A stretch of DNA of 34,569 nucleotides from JBKPCD01 sp046727175 (GTDB taxonomy: Bacteria; Acidobacteriota; Vicinamibacteria; Vicinamibacterales; 2-12-FULL-66-21): the NCBI GenBank assembly GCA_046727175.1, contig JBKPCD010000258.1, forward strand, positions 1 to 34,569, in the 5' to 3' direction. Position numbers and translations under genes: made by a program. The notes beneath the pieces are model-generated. The model was given only the letters and a program-made list of their open reading frames with translations, made no database searches and was not told the DNA's origin. Of this stretch, positions 24,353 to 31,545 are shown piece after piece (positions within the stretch are counted from its first letter, which is position 1; the number at the start of each line of letters is the position of its first letter).

Positions 24353-25219
24353 TCACCCTCGCGTCTTCGCAATGCCCGGCGCCCCCTGCTCCTGCGGTGT
24401 CGAAGGCACCATATGATACAGAGTCAGGTGCTGCTTCAGTGCCTCGAACGCATCCGACGTCGTATCGACGCGGCAGAGCAGATCGAGGTCCTTGCGATCG
24501 ATGGCGCCCCACTCCACGAGCGGCTTGATATCGAAGACTTCGTTCCAGTATTCCGATCCGTACAGGATGACGAGCAGCTTCTTGGAAAGCTTCCGCGTCT
24601 GCGCGAGGGTAAGAATCTCGAACATCTCGTCCAGCGTTCCGAACCCACCCGGAAAGATGACGAGCGCCTTCGCAAGGTACGCGAACCAGAACTTTCGCAT
24701 GAAGAAATAGTGAAACTCGAAGTGCAGCCCTTCCGTGATGTACCGGTTCGGCCCTTGCTCGAGCGGCAGACGGATGTTGAGACCAACCGTCTTCCCACCT
24801 GCTTCGCGGGCGCCGCGATTGGCGGCTTCCATGATCCCCGGACCGCCGCCCGAGCACACGACGAAACGCCGGCGAGGCGCCTCGAGCGACAGGCTCCAGG
24901 CGGTCAGCTGCCTGGCGAGCTCGCGGGCGTCCTCGTAATACCGTGACCATTCGACGGCCTTGCGGCTCTGTTTGAGCAGCGCCGCGTGATTCGCCCTGGG
25001 CCGCCCCCTGGCCGATCGCAGCTTCAGCAGCGCACGCTCGGCTGCCAGACGGCTGTGCACGCGTGCCGATCCGAAGAACACCACGGTGTCCTGGATGTTC
25101 TCACGCCTGAAGCGGCGCAGCGGCTCGAGATACTCGGCCAGAATCCGGATCGGCCTCGCGTCAGTGCTCTCCAGGAACTCTTCGTCATGGTAAGCGAGCG
25201 GCTGCTGGTGTTTGGCCAT
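24353..25219 (-). CDS. LOG family protein (TIGR00730-type nucleotide 5'-monophosphate phosphoribohydrolase)
   Basis: A 288-residue Rossmann-fold protein. DTVVFFGSARV, FVVCSGGGPGIMEAANRGAREAGGKTVGLNI and the decisive LVIFPGGFGTLDEMFEILTLAQTRK (PGGxGTxxE) are the LOG/lysine-decarboxylase-like signature; the family cleaves ribose 5-phosphate from nucleotides. The additional N-terminal 50-60 residues and the HHFF-type segment FEFHYFFMRKFWFAYLAKA fit the larger bacterial subgroup. The ATG at 25219 was chosen over a TTG two codons upstream. Convergent with the NamZ-like gene; no operon partner. Confidence 0.9.
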   Translation of the reverse strand: MAKHQQPLAYHDEEFLESTDARPIRILAEYLEPLRRFRRENIQDTVVFFGSARVHSRLAAERALLKLRSARGRPRANHAALLKQSRKAVEWSRYYEDARELARQLTAWSLSLEAPRRRFVVCSGGGPGIMEAANRGAREAGGKTVGLNIRLPLEQGPNRYITEGLHFEFHYFFMRKFWFAYLAKALVIFPGGFGTLDEMFEILTLAQTRKLSKKLLVILYGSEYWNEVFDIKPLVEWGAIDRKDLDLLCRVDTTSDAFEALKQHLTLYHMVPSTPQEQGAPGIAKTRG

Positions 25220-25363
25220 GCGCAAAAAACTGTATCATTTAAGCCGGTCGTCGAAAGCGAACCCGACGCGCTCCGCAGCGCTGAAATGCGCGCCACAGGA
25301 TGGGCTTGCACGAGTCGGACCCGCGCGATCGAAGTGTTTGACTTGCTTCGTGAAGGAGAGTGC

Positions 25364-25810
25364 ATGACTGGTCGGTTGAGCAGCGTTCTCGCGGTTGTCT
25401 TCGTTGGTGCGTTGACCGTCTCTATCGCAGCCTCAGACGCAGCTCAGGACACCAAGGGCGCGGCGAAACAGTCGTCCGGCTGGACGCTGCCACCCGATGC
25501 CGCCGAGAAGAAGAGTCCGCTGACGGTCGACGAAAAGGTCCTTGCGCAAGGCAAGGCCGTGTTCAAGGAGAAATGCCAAAAGTGTCACGGCGAGAAGGGC
25601 GTGGGTGACGGACCAGATGCGGATCCGGAATTCGCAGAGGACATGGATCTGACGAACCCTAAGCGTGCCGACCGCAATCCTGATGGTGTCGTGTTCTACA
25701 AAGTCTCTAACGGCCGGCGCAAGCCGAAGATGCCGGTCTTCAAGGACGAGTTGAGCGAGGAGCAGATCTGGCAGGTCGTCGCGTACGTCCAGACGTTGCG
25801 GAAGAAATAG
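25364..25810 (+). CDS. Periplasmic class I cytochrome c
   Basis: A 148-residue exported monohaem cytochrome. Signal peptide MTGRLSSVLAVVFVGALTVSIAAS precedes a linker, then the haem site CQKCHGEKGVGDG (CxxCH, about residue 69) and the axial Met in RRKPKMPVFKDELSEEQIWQVVAYVQTL. It has the form of cytochrome c6 / cytochrome_CBB3-type domains and would shuttle electrons in the periplasm. AAGGAG at 25353-25358 lies five bases before the ATG, fixing the start. The stop is followed at once by a large inverted repeat. Confidence 0.92.
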   Translation: MTGRLSSVLAVVFVGALTVSIAASDAAQDTKGAAKQSSGWTLPPDAAEKKSPLTVDEKVLAQGKAVFKEKCQKCHGEKGVGDGPDADPEFAEDMDLTNPKRADRNPDGVVFYKVSNGRRKPKMPVFKDELSEEQIWQVVAYVQTLRKK

Positions 25811-25811
25811 T

Positions 25812-25948
25812 TAATTGCTGATTGCAGACTGCAGATTGCCGATTGACGGATTGCAGATTGACTGATTGACGTTAAATCGACAATCCACAACACTATCAAC
25901 AATCTACAATCCGTCAATCAGCAATCCGCAATCTGCAATCAGCAATTA
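25812..25948. repeat. Long inverted GATTGCAGATTG word repeat
   Basis: Perfect outer arms TAATTGCTGATTGCAGA (25812-25828) and TCTGCAATCAGCAATTA (25932-25948) enclose further words: GCAGATTGCCGATTGACGGA and ATTGACTGATTGAC on the left; CAATCTACAATCCGTCAATC on the right. The whole can fold into a cruciform of over 100 bases. The outermost TTA is the stop codon of the convergent iron exporter. It is markedly AT-rich compared with the genes. Confidence 0.85.
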
Positions 25949-27052
25949 CATGGCCCTCGTAATGATCTCTCCAATGACGTAACCGACACCAGCGACACCG
26001 AACCCGACGAGAAACATGTCGCGCCCACTCGCCCAGAGGTTGCGCCCGGTCAGCAGGCTGCGCGCTGCACCGATGCCGAAGTGCGTGAGCATGCTGATCG
26101 CGAGCGATGCCCAGACGGCTGACGCGTGCGCCATCACCAGGAACGGCGCGATCGGGATGAACGCGCCGACCGCGGTCGCCAGGCCGGTGACCACGCCGTC
26201 CTTGAGCGGGGCGAGCTCCGCCGGTTGAATGTTCAGCTCTTCGCGCACCATCTCACCGAGCGCCTGAGACGGATCCTGCATCATCACCCGCGCCGTTTCA
26301 CGCGCGCGCTCCGGTGACAGCCCCTTCGCTTCGTACATCACCGCGAGCTCGTCCTCCTCGAGGTCCGGCATGAGCCGCATTTCGTGGCGTTCCAGCTCGA
26401 TCTGGTGGGCCTGAACTTCCGCCTCGCTTTTCGCGGCAAGATACCCGCTCGCGCCCATCGAGAGCGCGTCGGCGATCGCGCCCGCGATGCCGCTGATGAT
26501 CACGATGTGGGGCGCCACGCTTGCGCCGATGACACCGGCGACGAGCCCGAAGTTGGCCGTGAGGCCGTCGTTGAAGCCGTACACGACGCTCCGGAGGTAG
26601 CCGCCCGAGCCGCCGACGTGCCACGGCTCCCCTTGGCGACCCATGAGCTCCGAGAGCTCGCGCGCGTGGACGGCGGAGTCAGCGGCGATGTCGACCGCGG
26701 CCTGGTGAGCCTGTCGGCTCGACGCCTGACGAGCGAGACCGAGGTATGCCTGCACTTCGCGGCCTTCTTCGGCGAGGATGAGCGGCAGAACCAGACCCGT
26801 ACCGAGGCGCTTCGCGATCCACGCGAGCGCGCGCGAGCGCAGGGCGGTCGAGTACGGTGGCAGCGGACGCCCCGCCTCACGGTAGAGCTCTATCCATCGT
26901 TGCGCGTGACGATCCTCGACGGAGGCGAGCCGCTCGAACAGCGAACGCCGATCGGCTCCGGTCTCGATGGCCGCGAGCGCTCGATAGAGAAACGCGGCAT
27001 CGCGCTCGTCGCGGTAGTGCTCGTCCCATGAAGCATCAGGCTGCGCCGACAT
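25946..27052 (-). CDS. Ferritin-like/VIT fusion iron exporter (MbfA-like)
   Basis: A 368-residue membrane protein. Residues 1-150 form a ferritin/rubrerythrin-like four-helix domain with repeated Glu and ExxH ligands (DERDAAFLYRALAAIE, VEDRHAQRW, LAEEGREVQAYLGLA, AVHARELSEL). Residues 160-368 form a VIT1/CCC1 transporter domain: YLRSVVYGFNDGLTANFGLVAGVIGA, IAGAIADALSMGASGYLAAKSE, a charged cytosolic helix region, then LKDGVVTGLATAVGAFIPIAPFLV and GVGYVIGEIITRAM. The same fusion in MbfA of alphaproteobacteria exports ferrous iron and protects against peroxide. Its role here is inferred from that. ATG at 27052. The stop codon lies inside the repeat. Confidence 0.9.
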   Translation of the reverse strand: MSAQPDASWDEHYRDERDAAFLYRALAAIETGADRRSLFERLASVEDRHAQRWIELYREAGRPLPPYSTALRSRALAWIAKRLGTGLVLPLILAEEGREVQAYLGLARQASSRQAHQAAVDIAADSAVHARELSELMGRQGEPWHVGGSGGYLRSVVYGFNDGLTANFGLVAGVIGASVAPHIVIISGIAGAIADALSMGASGYLAAKSEAEVQAHQIELERHEMRLMPDLEEDELAVMYEAKGLSPERARETARVMMQDPSQALGEMVREELNIQPAELAPLKDGVVTGLATAVGAFIPIAPFLVMAHASAVWASLAISMLTHFGIGAARSLLTGRNLWASGRDMFLVGFGVAGVGYVIGEIITRAM

Positions 27053-27064
27053 AGCGATATTGTA

Positions 27065-27095
27065 GGGTGCCCAGGGTGCCAGGTGCTCGGTGCTA
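27065..27095. repeat. GGTGCC/GGTGCT word repeat between divergent genes
   Basis: GGGTGCC, GGGTGCC, AGGTGCT and CGGTGCT follow each other in the 53-base gap between the divergent iron exporter and SRPBCC genes. The core is shared with the arrays at 19912-20036. The gap is too short to hold two classical promoters beside it, so the repeat must overlap control sequences. Confidence 0.5.
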
Positions 27096-27105
27096 CCATC
27101 GGCGG

Positions 27106-27600
27106 ATGGGATCTCGTGGAGGTGCGGATTCCTGCCAGACGTCGTTCGAACATTCGATTGTCGTTGCGAACACACCGACTGCGGTACTCGACGCGTTCTT
27201 CGATCCGCGAGCGCTCGCGATCTGGTGGAAGGCGATTCGTTCTGTCACGCTCGCGAGACCGCTTGGGGTGTACGCGATCGAGTGGGCGCCGAGCGCAGAG
27301 CGAGACGATGTGCTTGGACGGTTGGGAGGAGTGTTTCACGGCATCGTGATGGAGTACGAGGCAGGGCACGAATTGCTCGTCAGCGACGCGTGGTGGCACG
27401 GGCCGGATGGAGATCCGATCGGACCGATGTCGCTCGAGGTCACGTGTGTTGCCGAGGGTCCGGCGTGCCGGTTGCGCGTGCGCCAGAGCGGGTTCGAGGA
27501 AGGCTCGCGCTGGCGACGGTACTACGAGGTCATCGGACGGGGGTGGATGATCTCGCTGTCCGCGCTGAAACAATACGTCGAGGCCGCTGGACACGAGTGA
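27106..27600 (+). CDS. SRPBCC / AHSA1-like domain protein
   Basis: A 164-residue protein with the START-like fold pattern: FEHSIVVANTPTAVLDAFFDPRALAIWWKA (first strand and helices), LGVYAIEWAP, VFHGIVMEYEAGHELLVSDAWWHGPDG, MSLEVTCVAEGPACRLRVRQSGFEEG and the long C-terminal helix WMISLSALKQYVEA. AHSA1-type members bind small hydrophobic ligands or chaperones; no function can be given. The ATG at 27106 was chosen; no strong ribosome site is seen. The stop lies seven bases from the end of the convergent pyruvate kinase gene. Confidence 0.8.
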   Translation: MGSRGGADSCQTSFEHSIVVANTPTAVLDAFFDPRALAIWWKAIRSVTLARPLGVYAIEWAPSAERDDVLGRLGGVFHGIVMEYEAGHELLVSDAWWHGPDGDPIGPMSLEVTCVAEGPACRLRVRQSGFEEGSRWRRYYEVIGRGWMISLSALKQYVEAAGHE

Positions 27601-27607
27601 CGCAACG

Positions 27608-29008
27608 TCACCTGATCCTTTGAACGTTCAGGAAATTCGCGTCGGCACGGCTGACGTCCGGACTCACGTTGATGAACACCACGACCGAGTCCGACGCGAT
27701 CAGCTTCCGGTCACAAATCACCGCTTCGAGGCGCTCGACATCGCGCTCCGGCGTCACGACCGGCACAACACCCCAGAAGAGGGCCAGCGACGCGGCCACG
27801 TCGCGGCTGGCCGTGGCCGCGTAGATTGGCGCCGCGGGACGCAACGCGGAGAGCAGGCGCGCGGTCTTCCCTTCACGGGTAACGGCAACGATTGCGGCAG
27901 CCTGACCGGCAGTGGCAAGCGTAACCGCCGCTTCGCCCAGCGCGCGGCCATGGCGCAGTCCCGTCGGATCGCTGGTCGGAACGACGCGGTCCACGGGCGC
28001 GACCGGCTCGGCGTCGATGATGACGGCGTTCAGCATCTCCACTGCTCGGACGGGAAATGCACCCACGGCCGTCTCGCCCGCCAGCATGATCGCGTCCACT
28101 CCCTCGTCCACGGCCTTAGCCGCGTCGCTCACCTCGGCGCGAGTCGGCCGCGGGTCGACGCGCATCGATTCGAGGACCTGCGTCGCGACGATCACCGGCC
28201 GGCCGAGACTCCGCGCGCGGGCGATGATCTGTTTCTGGACGCGCGGCACCTGCTCGAGCGGCAACTCGAGCCCGAGATCGCCTCGCGCGACCATCACGCC
28301 TTGTGCCACCTCGAGAATCGCGTCGAGATTCTGCACGGCCGCGGGCCGCTCGATTTTCGCGATGACCGGCACCGATCGGCCGTGCGCCTTCATCTCCGCC
28401 CGAGCGCGCAGCACATCGTCCGGCGTCTGCACGAAGCTGAGGGCGACGAAGTCGACGCCCAGCTCGAGACCGAATCGCAGATCCCGTTTGTCCTTTTCGG
28501 TCGGCGCCGAAGCGGGCAGCGCAACGCCGGGCGCGTTGATTCCTTTGTGCTCGCCCAGCGTTCCGCCGTAAACGACTCTCGTCGTCAGCTCGCTCGCGCT
28601 TGCGCCTGTCACGCGAAGCTCGATCCGGCCGTCGTCGAGGAGGAGCCGATCGCCTTCGCGCGCCGAGCGAATCAGCTGGCCGTACCGCGTGAACACGCGG
28701 CCGGGGCCGCCGGGCGCATCGCCTTCAGCAAGCCGAAGCTCGTCGCCCGGTTTGAGCACGACCGGAATGCCGTCGACCAGGCGGCCGGTACGAATCTTCG
28801 GCCCGCTGAGATCCTGCAGGATCGCAACGTGCCTGCCGCATTGCGCTGCGGCCTCACGAATCGCGCGGAACACGACAGCATGGGTGTCGTGAGTGCCGTG
28901 CGAGAAGTTGAGGCGGAACACGTCGACACCAGCCGTGAGCAAGGCGGCGAGCATCTCCGGGCTGCTGCTTGCGGGTCCTACCGTTGCGATGATCTTCGTG
29001 TGACGCAA
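27608..29008 (-). CDS. pyk: Pyruvate kinase
   Basis: A 466-residue glycolytic enzyme (PEP + ADP to pyruvate + ATP). Seen in order: TKIIATVGPASSS, DVFRLNFSHG, LQDLSGPKIRTG, the small B domain, DFVALSFVQTPDDV, the signature VIAKIERPAAVQNLDAILEVAQGVMVARGDLGLELPLEQVP, IVATQVLESM, DAIMLAGETAVGAFPVRAVEMLN and a C-terminal allosteric domain. Length is typical. There is no ATG: the start is TTG at 29008, backed by AGGGA about five bases upstream in the transcript. That ribosome site is itself part of the GATTAGGGATT repeat. It lies opposite in pathway direction to PckG found in the same window. Confidence 0.95.
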   Translation of the reverse strand: MRHTKIIATVGPASSSPEMLAALLTAGVDVFRLNFSHGTHDTHAVVFRAIREAAAQCGRHVAILQDLSGPKIRTGRLVDGIPVVLKPGDELRLAEGDAPGGPGRVFTRYGQLIRSAREGDRLLLDDGRIELRVTGASASELTTRVVYGGTLGEHKGINAPGVALPASAPTEKDKRDLRFGLELGVDFVALSFVQTPDDVLRARAEMKAHGRSVPVIAKIERPAAVQNLDAILEVAQGVMVARGDLGLELPLEQVPRVQKQIIARARSLGRPVIVATQVLESMRVDPRPTRAEVSDAAKAVDEGVDAIMLAGETAVGAFPVRAVEMLNAVIIDAEPVAPVDRVVPTSDPTGLRHGRALGEAAVTLATAGQAAAIVAVTREGKTARLLSALRPAAPIYAATASRDVAASLALFWGVVPVVTPERDVERLEAVICDRKLIASDSVVVFINVSPDVSRADANFLNVQRIR

Positions 29009-29009
29009 T

Positions 29010-29090
29010 TGAATCCCTAATCGCTAATCCCTGATCGTGAATCCCTCATCCTTGAATCCTCGAATCGCCGAACCTCGAACCCCTCCGCCC
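29010..29090. repeat. GAATCCCTAATC-type word repeat upstream of pyk
   Basis: Loose copies of GAATCCCTAATC, GCTAATCCCTGATC, GTGAATCCCTCATCC, TTGAATCCTCGAATC and GAACCTCGAACCCC. Read in the direction of pyk the first copy supplies AGGGA before the TTG start. Confidence 0.55.
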
Positions 29091-29097
29091 GGATTCA

Positions 29098-29160
29098 CAG
29101 GAAGCCAGGAGATTAGGAGAGTTCCATAAAAAGATCTCCTGCTCTCCTGCTCTCCTGTTC
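29098..29160. repeat. Inverted CAGGAGATTAGGAGA / CTCCTGCTCTCCTG repeat
   Basis: Left arm AGCCAGGAGATTAGGAGAG (about 29103-29121); right arm CTCCTGCTCTCCTGCTCTCC (about 29136-29155). The words equal those at 19061-19120 and resemble 17930-18033. It lies between alcohol dehydrogenase (downstream end) and pyk (upstream side). Confidence 0.6.
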
Positions 29161-29206
29161 ACCATGATCCTCGATGTTAGCCCCGATCCCGAACCCCGGC
29201 ACGTAG

Positions 29207-29245
29207 GCGAGCTACCGAACTACCGAACCACCGAGCTACCGGCAC
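29207..29245. repeat. GAGCTACCGAAC-type word repeat over the dehydrogenase stop
   Basis: Units GAGCTACC, GAACTACC, GAACCACC and GAGCTACC run in 8-base steps from 29209. The last unit carries the TAG stop codon of the alcohol dehydrogenase (CTA at 29236-29238 on the plus strand). Same words as at 14095-14158. Confidence 0.65.
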
Positions 29246-30351
29246 TTTTCACCCGACGGATCGACCAGCGCTTTGGTAATTCTCATTGCTTCGGCATCGG
29301 CCAGTGCATCGTTTAGTGCGGCGAGAGGATATGTGCGCTCGCCAATTGTGCGCCATGGAATCGTATCAGCGTAGCGCTCAAGCAGTGCGATTGCTCGCCG
29401 GAAATGACCGGGCTCGCTGCCCCAGACGCCCCGGATCTCGAGATGCTTCCGGTTGATGTGCTGATGCGCGTTGATGGTGCTCGATCCCACGTCCGTGTAG
29501 TGGCCGGCGATCACGTATCGCCCGCCATCACGGACGAGCGTCAGGCCTTCTTCGATTGCGCGTGGCGAGCCGGCAGCCTCGATCGCGACGTCCACGCCTT
29601 CGCCATACGTGCAAGCGCGCACTCGTTCGAGACGTTCGTCGGACGTCGTACTTTTCAGATCCAGCACTTCATCGGCGCCCATCGATCGCGCAAGCGCCAG
29701 CCGCTCGGTCGGCGCCCCGATGGCGAAGATCGACGACGCGCCACCGAGCTTCGAGAGCGCGATGGCGCTGAGACCAACCGCCCCGGTGCCTTGAACGAGC
29801 ACGGTGTCTCCTGGCCGCAGCGAGGCACGCTCAAGAACATGGACCGCCGTGAGCAGGCCGCAGCCGCCGCCGATGTAGTCGTCGAAGGTGACCGCGACGG
29901 GCAGACGCGCGATCCCGACGCCAGGTTCGAGGTAGATGAACTGCGACCAGCCGCCGAAGAGGCCATCGGTCGCCGAATCGGTGATCCCGTAGACCCGCCG
30001 CGCGGCGCACCGTGTCGGCGCGCGATGAACAGTGCAGGCGCGACACCGGCCGCAGGTGCGATGGACATCGATGAAGACGACGCGATCGCCCTCCCGAAGC
30101 TCGGCACCGTCAATGCCACGAAGCGGACCACGCACCTTCTCGAGCATGCCGGCCGAGACGTGACCCGGAATGATCGGATACGGCACCCCGGTGAGGCGGC
30201 CGTGCCACAGGTGGACATCGGTGCCGCACACTTCGGACCTCGCAGTACGAAGCAGGGCGCTGCCGGGTGGCAGGACTGGAGCGTCGAACTCTCGGATCTC
30301 AATCGGCTGCCGCGGTGCCGGCATGACGGCGGCGAGGATGCGATCGCTCAC
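29236..30351 (-). CDS. Zinc-dependent alcohol dehydrogenase (medium-chain, MDR)
   Basis: A 371-residue MDR protein. Catalytic zinc Cys is in SEVCGTDVHLWHG. The structural-zinc lobe is CGRCRACTVHRAPTRC. The cofactor fold starts with DTVLVQGTGAVGLSAIALSKLGGA (GxGxxG) followed by MGADEVLDL, and GEGVDVAIEAAGSPRAIEEGL and GGRYVIAGHY complete it. The usual GHE at the catalytic site reads PGHVSAG, so the conserved Glu is replaced by Val. Length is usual. Start is GTG 30351 (an ATG nine codons later is possible). The substrate is unknown. The final residues EKCR and stop come from the repeat. Confidence 0.9.
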   Translation of the reverse strand: MSDRILAAVMPAPRQPIEIREFDAPVLPPGSALLRTARSEVCGTDVHLWHGRLTGVPYPIIPGHVSAGMLEKVRGPLRGIDGAELREGDRVVFIDVHRTCGRCRACTVHRAPTRCAARRVYGITDSATDGLFGGWSQFIYLEPGVGIARLPVAVTFDDYIGGGCGLLTAVHVLERASLRPGDTVLVQGTGAVGLSAIALSKLGGASSIFAIGAPTERLALARSMGADEVLDLKSTTSDERLERVRACTYGEGVDVAIEAAGSPRAIEEGLTLVRDGGRYVIAGHYTDVGSSTINAHQHINRKHLEIRGVWGSEPGHFRRAIALLERYADTIPWRTIGERTYPLAALNDALADAEAMRITKALVDPSGEKCR

Positions 30352-30570
30352 GTCGTACGCTACTCTTGGATCCGCTCGCGTTCAGAGAACGTCGCCGGTA
30401 AGTCGGTTCGGTGGCTGGCACCTCTGTGTCTGAATTGATCCATTCTCATACCGCGAGCGTGACCGCGCTTCCGAACGACTCGATTGCAGAGAGCCTATCA
30501 CCTCAAGTCGGCAACCAACGTTCGGCCCGGCGTCGCGAGCCGGCGCCTGGATTCCAGTTTCGCTCAACAC
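30352..30570. other. Divergent intergenic region, nothing recognised
   Basis: The 219 bases between the divergent alcohol dehydrogenase and outer-membrane protein genes must hold both promoters, but no confident -35/-10 pair, riboswitch or operator was recognised. It is free of the short-word repeats seen in most other gaps. Confidence 0.5.
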
Positions 30571-31263
30571 ATGATGGTTCACCGGATTCTCGTCGTCGGC
30601 ACGCTCGCATTCTTCGTATCGATCCCCTCGCCGTCAAGCGCGCAGACGTATTCGGAGAAGAAACCGCGGCGGCATTTCGTCACGGTCAGCCTCGACTGGC
30701 TGTACACGCAGCCGCTGCACTTCGCGGATCATCCACTTTCCGATCTGCTGCGAACCGAAGTCGCGGCGGCCCAATTCCAGGATTACGACTACGAGACGCG
30801 TGACGGCCTGACGCGCATCGACGTCCTGGAATTCAACCGACAATCCCGCGGCGCGGGAATTACGCTGTTTCCGATCGGCCTCAGCTCGGGAGCGACGCTC
30901 GGAATCAGGGCGAGCTTCGAAGACCTCCCGACCATTCGCGTGGCGTTCGATGGACCCGGTTCGCTCGACAGGTACGTGCTCACCGACGCACGGGCGTACG
31001 ACGTCGGCGCAGGGCTTTGGGCTGCCGACCGCTCGGCGGGGTGGGGCCTCGGCAGCCACGCGTTCGTGGATGGCGGCATCGGCCGGATTCACAGCGAGCT
31101 GGGCAACGGCAAACGGTACTTCGCCGAAGGAGGTGGCGGACTCACGTCCGGCCCCTTCGGCCTCGAGCTCTCGGTGAAGTTCGCCTGGAACACGCTGGAC
31201 GAACCGATCAAGCACCACTTCTTCACCGTGCCGATCACGCTTCGCGGTACGCTGACTTTTTAA
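30571..31263 (+). CDS. Exported beta-barrel-like outer-membrane protein, uncharacterised
   Basis: A 230-residue protein with a signal peptide (MVHRILVVGTLAFFVSIPSPSSAQ). The mature part alternates strands and turns: HFVTVSLDWLYTQPLHF, GAGITLFPIGLSSGATLGIRASFEDLPTIRVAF, AYDVGAGLWAADRSAGWGLGSHAFVDGGIGRIHSEL, YFAEGGGGLTSGPFGLELSVKFAWNTL. The last residues are HHFFTVPITLRGTLTF, ending in Phe as outer-membrane barrels do. Length fits an 8-stranded barrel. No specific family was recognised. ATG at 30571 or 30574. It is followed by a word repeat and the amidase pair. Confidence 0.75.
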   Translation: MMVHRILVVGTLAFFVSIPSPSSAQTYSEKKPRRHFVTVSLDWLYTQPLHFADHPLSDLLRTEVAAAQFQDYDYETRDGLTRIDVLEFNRQSRGAGITLFPIGLSSGATLGIRASFEDLPTIRVAFDGPGSLDRYVLTDARAYDVGAGLWAADRSAGWGLGSHAFVDGGIGRIHSELGNGKRYFAEGGGGLTSGPFGLELSVKFAWNTLDEPIKHHFFTVPITLRGTLTF

Positions 31264-31269
31264 AGAGAC

Positions 31270-31352
31270 CGAGAACAGAATTCAGAATCTAGAATCTAAC
31301 CTTAGAGTGAACAAGATCACCATCACTCTAACTTCTAACTTCTAGCTTCTGG
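31270..31352. repeat. Inverted AGAATCTAG / CTTCTAACTTCTAG repeat
   Basis: Left: ACAGAATTCAGAATCTAGAA and TAGAGTGA (31303-31310). Right: TCACTCTA (31323-31330), ACTTCTAACTTCTAGCTTCT. TAGAGTGA/TCACTCTA is a perfect 8-base inner stem with a 12-base loop; the outer words pair imperfectly. Same family as 10463, 22893 and 24285. Confidence 0.7.
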
Positions 31353-31371
31353 CCCTTAACACGAAGCAACC

Positions 31372-31545
31372 ATGACGATTGACGATTGGTTGAAGGCGGC
31401 GAAAGCGGATGCAGAGGCGCGGCAATTACCCGCCCTCGTGCCGCTGCTTGAAGCGCTGGCGCGCTCGACGGCAGCGTTGCGCGCGGCCGACGAGGCGCAT
31501 CGCATGCGAGCCGATCCCGATACGCCCACTGACATACCGTCATGA
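31372..31545 (+). CDS. Small protein translationally coupled to the amidase
   Basis: A 57-residue ORF from ATG 31372 to TGA 31545. It reads as mostly helical: TIDDWLKAAKADAEARQLPALVPLLEALARSTAALRAADEAHRM. Its stop overlaps the ATG of the amidase (ATGA at 31542-31545), the classic layout for translational coupling. The position before a GatA-type amidase recalls GatC, the small helical partner that wraps around GatA, but the sequence is too short for a confident match. It may stabilise or chaperone the amidase. The ribosome binding site is not obvious. Confidence 0.7.
   Translation: MTIDDWLKAAKADAEARQLPALVPLLEALARSTAALRAADEAHRMRADPDTPTDIPS

Noticed and set aside
27620..29020. 466-codon plus-strand ORF opposite pyruvate kinase
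   Set aside because: Complementary-strand shadow of pyk in GC-rich DNA, with no family features.
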